DNA of 42,685 nucleotides from Gemmatimonadaceae bacterium. GTDB taxonomy: Bacteria; Gemmatimonadota; Gemmatimonadetes; Gemmatimonadales; Gemmatimonadaceae. Below the pieces are notes generated by a model, which saw only the letters and a program-made list of their open reading frames with translations, had not been told where the DNA came from and ran no database searches. The stretch covers positions 1 through 42,685 of the forward strand of contig JACMLX010000085.1 of NCBI GenBank assembly GCA_014379355.1. The letters run 5' to 3'. Position numbers and translations under genes: made by a program. Below are positions 34,250 through 41,420 of the stretch, one piece after another; the first letter of the stretch is position 1, and each line of letters begins with the position of its first letter.

Positions 34250-35383
34250 TCATGCCGCGTGCACGCGCGCGACGTGCATGATGTCCTGCATGCGCTGCCA
34301 CGTGGCATCCCATGAATGCAGGGCAAGGGTGCGATCGACACGCTTGAGGCGGGCCGCGTTGTCCTGCTGGCGCAACGCGGCGGCGATGCTGTCGATGAAC
34401 GTCTCGACCGTGCCCGCGATCCGCACGAATCCCGACTCGCCCCACGAGCGCACGACATCACGAATTGGCGTCGAGACCACCTGCAGGCCAGCGGCGAGAT
34501 ACTCCGGCGTTTTCGTCGGGCTGATGAATTCCGTCGCCTTGTTCAACGCGAAGGGCAGCAGGCCGACGGACCAGCCGCTCATGAAATGCGGTAGCGAGTC
34601 GTACGCCTGACTTCCGAGATAATGGATGTTTGGCGCGGTGGGGAGCGTGGCCTCGTCGATCTTCGTGACCGGTCCGACGAACACCAGATTCCAATCCGGT
34701 CGTGCTTCAGCGATTCCTCGGACGAGCTCGAGATCCAGGCGCTCGTCGATCACCCCACAAAAGCCCAGGCGCGGCGTTCCGATGTGCTGCTGCGAGGCGG
34801 GCTCGCTCGTGAATGACCGCGCCGTGCGGAAGTGATCCGCTTCCACACACGATGGCATGGCGTGCACATTGGGGTGAAATGCGCACTTCGCCTCATATAG
34901 GCTGACCCCGCCTGTGAACACCGCATGTGAGCGCTGCATCAACTGGCGCTCGAGCACCTGCAGCGCATCTGGTGCGCCCGCAAATGCAGACAGCTCATCC
35001 ATGCAATCATAGATGACCGTTTCCGCTTCCAGATGTGCCGTGACTGGGAGCGCCATGGGTGTGTAGTACCACAGCGTGCCAAGGCTCAGATCGACGTCTT
35101 CGATCCACTCGTCAAGCAGCGCTCGCTGCACTTCGACCGACCTCGACGCAGACAGGCCGTGCGGAAGATAGGGTGTGACGACACACAGATTCCGCTCCGC
35201 CGTGACCATGCGCATCTCCGCGTCGTGCGCTCCGACGATGGGTTCTTCAAGTACGAAGACGCGACGCGACCGCGCAGCCCGACGCATGAGATGCTGCGGT
35301 CGCTGAAACACCCAGTTCCAGCGCAGATGACACAACGCGAGCAGATCGGACCCTTGTTTCCGGATGCTTCGTTCGAAGGACAT
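34250..35383 (-). CDS. Glycosyltransferase (GT-B fold, group 1-like)
   Basis: 377 residues from ATG 35383. The open frame extends much further upstream, but that part overlaps the divergent GH2 gene and lacks protein-like content. The N-terminus (LLALCHLRWNWVFQRPQHLM) is typical of a GT family found next to GH1-RmlD fusions and UDP-galactopyranose mutases. The C-terminal GT-B domain has GTPRLGFCGVIDERLD, WNLVFVGPVTKID and the donor-binding region SPTKTPEYLAAGLQVVSTPI with the Glu in position. It ends 64 bases before the fusion gene. The donor sugar is not readable from sequence. Confidence 0.88.
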   Translation of the reverse strand: MSFERSIRKQGSDLLALCHLRWNWVFQRPQHLMRRAARSRRVFVLEEPIVGAHDAEMRMVTAERNLCVVTPYLPHGLSASRSVEVQRALLDEWIEDVDLSLGTLWYYTPMALPVTAHLEAETVIYDCMDELSAFAGAPDALQVLERQLMQRSHAVFTGGVSLYEAKCAFHPNVHAMPSCVEADHFRTARSFTSEPASQQHIGTPRLGFCGVIDERLDLELVRGIAEARPDWNLVFVGPVTKIDEATLPTAPNIHYLGSQAYDSLPHFMSGWSVGLLPFALNKATEFISPTKTPEYLAAGLQVVSTPIRDVVRSWGESGFVRIAGTVETFIDSIAAALRQQDNAARLKRVDRTLALHSWDATWQRMQDIMHVARVHAA

Positions 35384-35719
35384 GAAGTATGCGCCTGTGC
35401 AGGAGAGCTCGTCATTGACACGAGCAACAGCGTCGTCGCGTTGCTCACCGTTCAACAATTTGCAGCGCAAATACCGTGCGCGAAACGTTTGCTTCAGCCC
35501 GGCGTAAAGCGACCTACCACTTTCGGACGATATCGGACGATCGCAATAAACGCCGCGCACGTGATGCGAGACGCGAGCGGCGCGATGCCACGCCAAAGGC
35601 ACGCGTCGCCTCGCAGCACTACCTTGCTGAAAGGCACACCTGCACTGCGAAAATCCGCCGAGGGCAGTTTGTGCGAACGCGTTTTCGATGTCACTCATTG
35701 AACAGAAAGGAGCACGCCG
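35384..35719. other. Intergenic region between divergent glycan genes
   Basis: 336 bases that must carry divergent promoters. Contains a short tandem TCGGACGATA/TCGGACGATC repeat near 35535-35555. The short open frames have Arg-rich, non-protein-like translations. The GTG start at 35720 has AAGGAG at 35707-35712. No terminator or RNA gene seen. Confidence 0.45.
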
Positions 35720-37519
35720 GTGCATGAATCGCTGATCGCAGATCCCGATGCGCACGAATATCCCAGACCACTCCTCCAGCGCTCGGAGTGGACACGACTC
35801 AATGGACGCTGGGAGTTCGCCGTCGATGCGGATGCGCGCTACCGTCGCTCCGCTGACGTGCCATGGAACGGCACCGACATCACGGTTCCGTTCGCCCCGG
35901 AGACATCGGCCAGCGGCCGGAACGAGGCGGGGTTCTTCGATGCGGTCTGGTATCGGCGGTCGTTCCCTGCGCCGACGATGCAATCAGGCGAACGACTGTT
36001 CCTGCATTTCGGTGCCGTCGACTATCACGCTACGGTGTGGGTCAATGGCGCGCAGATCGGCTGTCATGAAGGTGGATACCTGCCATTCTCCTTCGATGTC
36101 ACCGATGCGCTCGTCGGCGCTGAAGCCGGGGCGGTCATGCAGGAGGTCGTCGTGTGTGCACACGATGATCCGCACGATGTCGCGAAGCCGCGCGGCAAGC
36201 AGGACTGGCAGAAGGATCCGCACTCGATCTGGTATCCGCGCACGACCGGCATCTGGCAGACGGTGTGGCTGGAAGTAGTACCGGCGTCCTACATCGGAAC
36301 GCTGAAATGGACGTCGTCATTGGAGCGGTGGGAGATCGGCGTGCACATGCACATCCACGGTGTGCGTCGCGACCACCTGCGCGTCCGGGTCAAGCTCACC
36401 GCCAACGGGACGCTGCTCGCCGACGACACGTACGCCGTTGTCTCCGGTGAGGTCAATCGTCGCATCGCGCTCTCCGATCCCGGTGTCGACGACTACCGCA
36501 ATGAACTGTTATGGAGTCCGGCGCGCCCGACCATCATCAATGCCGAGATCGAACTCTGGGCGGGCCGCGGAGAGCTCGTCGATGCCGCGCGGAGTTACAC
36601 GGCGCTGCGACAGGTCGGAACACAAGGAGACCAGTTCATCCTGAACGGACGCCCCTTTCCCCTGCGCATGGTACTCGATCAGGGCTACTGGGAGCACACG
36701 GGCCTGACGGCACCATCGGATGCGGCGCTGCGGCGCGACGTCGAGCTCGCGAAGGCGATGGGCTTCAACGGTGTGCGCAAGCACCAGAAGATCGAGGATC
36801 CGCGCTATCTGTACTGGGCCGACCATCTCGGCCTGCTGGTCTGGAGCGAGATGCCGAGCGCCTATCGGTTCACTGCTGAAAGTGTGAGACGATTGACGCG
36901 CCAGTGGCCGGATGCCGTCATGCGTGACATCAGCCATCCCTGTGTCGTGGCGTGGGTGCCATTCAACGAAAGTTGGGGCGTACCCGATCTGCCGACGATG
37001 CCCGAGCAGCGTCATTGTGTACAGGCGTTGTATCATCTGACGCGCACCCTCGATCCGAGTCGACCGGTGATCGGCAATGATGGATGGGAAAGTGTCGCAA
37101 CCGATATCATTGCCATTCACGACTATGATGAAGACCCGGCTCGAATCGCGCGGCGCTATCACAGCGACTCGGAGCTGCCGAGCATCCTGGAAAAGGAGCG
37201 ACCGGGTGGCCGTCGACTGGTGATCGCGGGCCACGCGGAGAAGACAACCGTGCCTGTCATGCTGACGGAGTTCGGCGGGATTGCGCTGCACATCGAAGGC
37301 AGCAGTACTTGGGGATACTCGCGCTCCGCGACGGCTGACGAGTTGCTCGTCCGGTACGCCGCACTGCTCGAATCCGTGCGCAGCATTTCCCTGTTCGCCG
37401 GCTTCTGCTACACACAGTTCACCGACACGTATCAGGAAGCGAACGGACTGCTGACGATGGCGCGGGAACCGAAGATGCCATTGGCCGCCGTACGTGCGGC
37501 GACCTCGGGCAGCCGTTGA
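35720..37519 (+). CDS. Glycoside hydrolase family 2 (beta-galactosidase/beta-glucuronidase-like)
   Basis: 599 residues from GTG 35720 with AAGGAG 7 bases upstream. Three-domain GH2 layout: sugar-binding jelly roll (~15-185; LNGRWEFAVD, DAVWYRRSF, HFGAVDYHATVWVNG), immunoglobulin-like domain (~190-300) and TIM barrel (~305-599; FILNGRPFPLRMVLDQGYWE). Acid/base Glu417 lies in WVPFNESWG and nucleophile Glu517 in MLTEFGGI. No signal peptide, so it is probably cytoplasmic and acts on imported or recycled oligosaccharide. It is divergent from the glycosyltransferase/GH1-RmlD genes, which suggests a shared carbohydrate task. It converges with the PAS-like gene 15 bases later. Confidence 0.93.
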   Translation: MHESLIADPDAHEYPRPLLQRSEWTRLNGRWEFAVDADARYRRSADVPWNGTDITVPFAPETSASGRNEAGFFDAVWYRRSFPAPTMQSGERLFLHFGAVDYHATVWVNGAQIGCHEGGYLPFSFDVTDALVGAEAGAVMQEVVVCAHDDPHDVAKPRGKQDWQKDPHSIWYPRTTGIWQTVWLEVVPASYIGTLKWTSSLERWEIGVHMHIHGVRRDHLRVRVKLTANGTLLADDTYAVVSGEVNRRIALSDPGVDDYRNELLWSPARPTIINAEIELWAGRGELVDAARSYTALRQVGTQGDQFILNGRPFPLRMVLDQGYWEHTGLTAPSDAALRRDVELAKAMGFNGVRKHQKIEDPRYLYWADHLGLLVWSEMPSAYRFTAESVRRLTRQWPDAVMRDISHPCVVAWVPFNESWGVPDLPTMPEQRHCVQALYHLTRTLDPSRPVIGNDGWESVATDIIAIHDYDEDPARIARRYHSDSELPSILEKERPGGRRLVIAGHAEKTTVPVMLTEFGGIALHIEGSSTWGYSRSATADELLVRYAALLESVRSISLFAGFCYTQFTDTYQEANGLLTMAREPKMPLAAVRAATSGSR

Positions 37520-37534
37520 GACACTGTTCCCGTG

Positions 37535-38068
37535 TTACGAGGCCATGGCGGATGCAGCGTCGCCGGAGACGCTGAAGCCTGCACGGGCATCGCTTTCGTC
37601 GCGCGCCACGGCGTCGGGCAACAGCGTGCAGAGGATGCCCTCGACGCCCGGTCCATCGTCGCGAAAGATTGGCTGCAGGATCATCGCCACGGTGCACGTT
37701 TTCAGCGAAGCGTTCAGGCCACCGCCAAGTGTCACGTTGAAGACGGTACCGCCAACGCCCTTCTGAAGCGCACGCTCGACGGCGCTTTGCATGACGGGCC
37801 AGACCGACGCAAACACCTTGAGCGCGGGGCCTCTCAGTCCCGAGAGAGCCTCGCTCGCGCTGCGCATGTGCACGCTCGCTTCGTTCTCGACGACGAGCAT
37901 CTGGTGGCCCCACCACACCTGCATCGCCGCGGCGGAATTCAGGCAGGTGCTCAACGCAGACTGCAGGCCCCACGGCATGTGATGGCCGTCGCGCACACCG
38001 ATCGCCAGGCAGACAGCGTGACGCGTCGCGTACTCGAATGCGGTTCGCACCGGTGTCGGATCAAGCAT
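37535..38068 (-). CDS. Stand-alone PAS-like sensor domain protein
   Basis: 177 residues from ATG 38068, which has GGAG 6 bases upstream. The frame is open to GTG 38140. Codon use (mostly C/G third positions) supports this strand over the overlapping plus-strand frame. The order of elements matches the PAS_4-type domain that precedes ATPase domains in many hybrid kinases: VWWGHQMLVVENEAS, then ALSGLRGPALKVFASVWPVM, a variable loop, and final strands VAMILQPIFRDDGPGVEGIL. No output domain follows, so it probably works through a partner in the nearby two-component genes. The assignment is by pattern and moderate. Confidence 0.6.
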   Translation of the reverse strand: MLDPTPVRTAFEYATRHAVCLAIGVRDGHHMPWGLQSALSTCLNSAAAMQVWWGHQMLVVENEASVHMRSASEALSGLRGPALKVFASVWPVMQSAVERALQKGVGGTVFNVTLGGGLNASLKTCTVAMILQPIFRDDGPGVEGILCTLLPDAVARDESDARAGFSVSGDAASAMAS

Positions 38069-38418
38069 TCCGAACTCCGAGAACAGACCGCTGAAGAAGT
38101 TGGAGAGGGTCACGCATGAAGAACGTGTCTGACAGGACACGCTGTGGCGAACGCGTCGAAGCCGGCGGCGCCGATGAGCGGACCGGCCGGGATGACGACG
38201 AACACCTGATACGATGAGTGCCAGACAGTCGAATTCTGCTATTCATTCGCGGTGCAATTCTTCAGAGGCAGAGAACGTCAGGGTACGACTCGACGGGCGA
38301 GATGCGCCAGGATCGACGCGCTGATCTCGAGTGTGCCGATTCGAACCCGAGAGCGCAATCAATCGTGAGTGCAGTCTCCGCATACCCATGGAGAGCGAGG
38401 GCGGATCGCTCTTGTGGC
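38069..38418. other. Intergenic stretch
   Basis: 350 bases upstream of the PAS-like gene and downstream of the NarL-type regulator. The first 72 bases could be an N-terminal extension of the PAS-like protein. No RNA cassette, repeat or convincing terminator is seen. Confidence 0.4.
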
Positions 38419-39042
38419 TCACGCGCGCAGCAAGCCGCGTCGCATGGCGACCGTGAGTGCCTGCGTACGATCCCTGGCGTTCAGCTTCCGCAGGATCGCC
38501 TTGACGTGCGCCTTGACTGTGCCTTCACTGATGAACAGGGCATTCGCGATTTCGAGATTGGATTGACCGGCAGAAATCAGGGTGAGTACCTCGGCCTGAC
38601 GGACGGTCAAAGCCTCCAGTCCGGCGTGGGAGGCGAGCTTCACGGCGATGGACGGATCGATATCGCGTCGACCGGCGTGAACGCTGCGCACGACATCAAC
38701 CAGTCGCGTCAGCGCCACATCCTTCACGAGATAGCTCCACGCGCCCGCCTGAAATCCGCGAAAGACATCCTCCTCCGTCTCGTACGTCGACAGCAGCACC
38801 ACTTTTGCGTTCGGATCGATCGCGCGAATGGCGGCGGTCAGCTGCACACCGTCCATGGGACGCATGCGGATGTCGACGATTGCCACGTCGGGCCTGAGCG
38901 CGGTGTACATCTCCAGCGCATCGGATCCCGTGGTTGCCGTGGCGACGACGTCGATGTCTTCACTGTCCGCCAGAAGTGATCGCAGGCCGTGGAGCATCAG
39001 CGCGTGATCGTCGACGAGAAGCACACGAATCAGTCCGTTCAT
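38419..39042 (-). CDS. NarL/LuxR-type response regulator
   Basis: 207 residues from ATG 39042, with CAGGAG 8 bases upstream; the longer frame would run across the divergent gene. The receiver domain (1-125) has acidic residues Asp11-Asp12 (VLLVDDHAL), phosphoacceptor Asp57 (VAIVDIRMRP), a Ser/Thr switch (VVLLSTYE) and a late Lys (SYLVKD). The C-terminal LuxR HTH (~145-200) has LTVRQAEVLTLISAGQSNLE and ISEGTVKAHVKAILRKL. All phosphorylation residues are intact. It is divergent from a degenerate histidine-kinase-like gene, which may be its partner or an anti-partner. Confidence 0.93.
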   Translation of the reverse strand: MNGLIRVLLVDDHALMLHGLRSLLADSEDIDVVATATTGSDALEMYTALRPDVAIVDIRMRPMDGVQLTAAIRAIDPNAKVVLLSTYETEEDVFRGFQAGAWSYLVKDVALTRLVDVVRSVHAGRRDIDPSIAVKLASHAGLEALTVRQAEVLTLISAGQSNLEIANALFISEGTVKAHVKAILRKLNARDRTQALTVAMRRGLLRA

Positions 39043-39137
39043 GACGCGCACTCCTGATGACGAGTCTGCGGGCAAGCTCTTGTACTCTCCTCGGTTGCGG
39101 ACGATAGACTGATGATGATAGCTCCCTGAGAGGCCCA

Positions 39138-39239
39138 GTGGAACGGAACGATCACCAGTACGCAAGCGACATCTCGCATGAGCACTCCGCATCGACGGCG
39201 ATGACCGCTCGCGGATCAAGCGAGCTCGACGCACGATGA
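39138..39239 (+). CDS. Possible 33-residue upstream ORF
   Basis: GTG 39138 with GAGAGG at about 5 bases begins a polar peptide (MERNDHQYASDISHEHSAS...). Its TGA overlaps the next start as ATGA (39236-39239), the classic sign of coupled translation. Nothing is recognisable in the peptide. It may be a leader that delivers ribosomes to the kinase-like gene, whose own ribosome site is poor. It may equally be a chance frame. Confidence 0.35.
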   Translation: MERNDHQYASDISHEHSASTAMTARGSSELDAR

Positions 39240-39880
39240 GACAGGCCAATGTGCTGGAATTCGAATTGCAGCGACTGCTCCTCGAGAGCATGACGCACGA
39301 TCTCGGAAATCTCGCGACGACGATTTCGTTCCTCGCCACACGGAAAAGCGCTGGGGCCGCTATCGAAGTTCCCGGTCAGGTCCTGATGCAGGTTGCCACC
39401 GACATCACGAGCCTTCTGCGATCGCAGCGGGCCATCGTCTACGGCAATCTGCTCGGCTGGTCTTCACTGCCAGCGAGCCGAACCGCCGCTGAATGGTGCG
39501 GCACATTCACCCGATGCCTGGAATCGCTCACAAACCCTGGCTCCTTGCTCGTTTTCCGGGCAGGCACCGTGGACATTCCGTCGCCTCGAGAGGCGACTCT
39601 GATGATGATCACGGGCGCGTGCATCTGTCACATCGAGCGGACGCAGGCCGGGCACGCTCCGCACGAGATGACCGTCAGTCTGGATCGGGCCAGCGACGAC
39701 CCGGCGTCGTGCACACTCCGGTTCAGTGCGCGGGCTGGCGACCAGTCTGACACGGAGCCGCCGCACGTGGCGGGTGAGTGGATGGACCTCGCCACGACGC
39801 TCTGCAGTCGACAGGGGGTCTCACCCGTCATATCACGGAACGACCTCGAGTTCAGCTTTTGCGCGTCATTCCCGCTCTGA
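39236..39880 (+). CDS. Degenerate histidine-kinase-like protein
   Basis: 214 residues. The N-terminal helix (LQRLLLESMTHDLGNLATTI) looks like a DHp dimerisation/phosphotransfer helix with candidate His21 in THDLGN. The remaining ~150 residues could be a worn ATPase domain (MMITGACICHIERTQ in place of an N-box). The G boxes are absent, and the protein ends near a FSFCASFPL strand like the last strand of HATPase domains. It may be a phosphotransfer or binding protein rather than an active kinase (compare Spo0B-type proteins). It is divergent from a NarL regulator and upstream of RNA cassette C. Confidence 0.55.
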   Translation: MRQANVLEFELQRLLLESMTHDLGNLATTISFLATRKSAGAAIEVPGQVLMQVATDITSLLRSQRAIVYGNLLGWSSLPASRTAAEWCGTFTRCLESLTNPGSLLVFRAGTVDIPSPREATLMMITGACICHIERTQAGHAPHEMTVSLDRASDDPASCTLRFSARAGDQSDTEPPHVAGEWMDLATTLCSRQGVSPVISRNDLEFSFCASFPL

Positions 39881-39924
39881 CGTCGTCAGCAGGAGATTGC
39901 GGCGAGTTTGCACGCAGAATTGCC

Positions 39925-39953
39925 TTGCGTCCCCCGTGTGCATGCCGTAGCGT
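39925..39953 (+). promoter_or_regulatory. Promoter of RNA cassette copy C
   Basis: TTGCGT (39925-39930), 17-base spacer, TAGCGT (39948-39953). It matches the boxes of copies A and B in sequence and spacing although the spacer differs. Confidence 0.65.
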
Positions 39954-39959
39954 TGAACT

Positions 39960-40061
39960 CACGATGACATGCGTGATGTACACGCCAGCCTGACCGAACG
40001 AGCAGTATCGGCTCGTGAGATGAAGGCGCAGATGGCCCAGCCGGCCACCTGCGCCTTTTTT
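39960..40061 (+). ncRNA. Structured RNA cassette, copy C (family not recognised)
   Basis: Hairpin 1: GCGTG (39971-39975) with CACGC (39981-39985), one pair longer than in A and B through a matching change on the 3' side. Hairpin 2: ACGAGC (39998-40003) with GCTCGT (40011-40016). Hairpin 3/terminator: GGCGCA (40025-40030) with TGCGCC (40050-40055). The innermost pair is A-T where copies A and B have G-C. An internal TGGCC/GGCCA pairing and six T (40056-40061) follow. The response regulator starts 58 bases after the T-tract. Confidence 0.72.
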
Positions 40062-40118
40062 GCTTTAAATCGTCCAGATATGTGCACTGCGCGACAGGGC
40101 ACCGCGAGGATCTGAAGG

Positions 40119-40532
40119 ATGAGCGAATCGCATGGTGATGGCGCAGTCGCGCCGACGCAGGGTCGATGCTGGCGCATCACGGTCGTGGACGATGCGGTGC
40201 TCAATGCCGACAGCATGAGTGACGTGCTCCGCGCCCTCGGGCATCAGGTGTTCACCGCCTACGATGGCCTGTCGGCACTGTCGTCGCATACACACTTCGC
40301 ACCGGATGCCTATCTACTCGATCTCAGCATGCCGGGCCTGAGCGGCTTCAGCACGTGCCGAGCGTTGCGCTTGCTGCCGCGTGGGCACCTGCTGTCGATC
40401 GTCGCGCTGTCCGGGTGGGCGCGAAACGAAGACATGGCGAACGCACTGGAGGCCGGCTTCTCGGGCTTCCTGCTCAAACCCGCTTCGCCGAGCGAAGTGC
40501 TCAGCTGCCTTGCAACGTGCAGCAGCACCTGA
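40119..40532 (+). CDS. Single-domain response regulator
   Basis: 137 residues from ATG 40119, with GAGGA 8 bases upstream. It is one receiver domain (about 18-130) with no output: Asp24-Asp25 (ITVVDDAVL), phosphoacceptor Asp68 (AYLLDLSMPGLSG), Ser98 (VALSGW) and Lys120 (GFLLKP). CheY- or Spo0F-like proteins of this kind act by protein contact. It lies 58 bases downstream of the terminator of RNA cassette C, so cassette read-through could control its level. A decayed paralog follows cassette A. Confidence 0.92.
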   Translation: MSESHGDGAVAPTQGRCWRITVVDDAVLNADSMSDVLRALGHQVFTAYDGLSALSSHTHFAPDAYLLDLSMPGLSGFSTCRALRLLPRGHLLSIVALSGWARNEDMANALEAGFSGFLLKPASPSEVLSCLATCSST

Positions 40533-40655
40533 CTTGCTGATGGTGCTGCGCACGATCGGCAGCGGCGCAGCCTCACCTGGTTGGCGCATCGCAAAACCGC
40601 TTCACGCATCGTCCGCGACGTTCATCGCACACATTCACAGCCAGGAGATTGAAAC

Positions 40656-40949
40656 ATGCTGCGCCGCTCCACCGGGACCACAGCAGTACGTCGCCACCTC
40701 CGCGCCAATGGCGACTCGAGCCCCGTTCGTTACCGCACGCTTGTCGCTGGCGCAGACAAAGGTCAGCGGCGTCCCATGCCGGACGATCCATCGCCGGATG
40801 AAGAACTGGATGACGACGAGGATGAAGCGATGCCCTCACCGGACGTCCTCCCCGTTCCACCAGACGACGACGACACGGATGATCTCGAATCGCCCCACAC
40901 CTCAGACGCCGACGGCAACGCTGGCAAGACGCGAGATGGCGCGCGCTAG
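40656..40949 (+). CDS. Small acidic, probably disordered protein
   Basis: 97 residues with a good AGGAG 8 bases before ATG 40656. The N-terminal third is basic (MLRRSTGTTAVRRHLRANG). The rest is strongly acidic and Pro-rich (DDPSPDEELDDDEDEA, PPDDDDTDDLES). No domain recognised. The charge split suggests a binding or competitor protein. It lies between the response regulator and the KaiC-like operon on the same strand. Confidence 0.6.
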   Translation: MLRRSTGTTAVRRHLRANGDSSPVRYRTLVAGADKGQRRPMPDDPSPDEELDDDEDEAMPSPDVLPVPPDDDDTDDLESPHTSDADGNAGKTRDGAR

Positions 40950-40982
40950 ACGTCACGACTGTGCGTACTGCCTCCGGCATAT

Positions 40983-41420
40983 GTGATCGACTCGACGCGC
41001 TCCGGCGATCCTCGACTCATTCAGACATTCGCCATCCGGCTTGGCTCGACCCCCGAGTCGAAGGATGTCGGTCTCGCCGCCGGAGCGCTGTGGGTCGGGA
41101 TTTCCGCCACACTCGAGCCGATTTTCGGTGCCGGTGGAGTGAGCGCGTTGTTCGCACGAAGCGTGTTCCTCACCGCGAAACTCTTCCCGACGTTGGAAGC
41201 CGTGCCGGATGTGATGAACCTGTCGAATCAGCTCGATGCGTTTCGGTCCTTTCTGTCGACTCTCGACGGGGCCGGAGCGGCAGAAGTTGCACAGGCCCTG
41301 ATGCGCGAATTTCACGGCGTCCTGATCAGCATGGTCGGGACAGCGCTGGCGAATCAATTGCTCGAGCCGATTCTCGATCAGGCACTGAGTGAAAAACGTC
41401 CTCTGAATGCGCTCCGATGA
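40983..41420 (+). CDS. Protein of unknown function coupled to KaiC-like gene
   Basis: 145 residues from GTG 40983, with no clear ribosome site. Mostly helical and rich in Ala/Leu (LAAGALWVGISATLEPIFGA, ARSVFLTAKLFPTLEAVPDV, AEVAQALMREFHGVLISMVG). No clear membrane segment, no recognised motif. Its stop overlaps the next start as ATGA (41417-41420), so it is translated in step with the KaiC-like ATPase. That makes it a likely partner or regulator of that ATPase. Confidence 0.65.
   Translation: MIDSTRSGDPRLIQTFAIRLGSTPESKDVGLAAGALWVGISATLEPIFGAGGVSALFARSVFLTAKLFPTLEAVPDVMNLSNQLDAFRSFLSTLDGAGAAEVAQALMREFHGVLISMVGTALANQLLEPILDQALSEKRPLNALR

Noticed and set aside
34186-34461. Upstream extension of the GH1-RmlD fusion
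   Set aside because: It runs through the 3' end of the glycosyltransferase gene in another frame and has Arg/Ser/Cys-rich, non-domain sequence.
37532-38119. Plus-strand 195-codon frame opposite the PAS-like gene
   Set aside because: His/Arg-rich translation, no ribosome site. The minus frame has proper third-position bias and a domain-like sequence.
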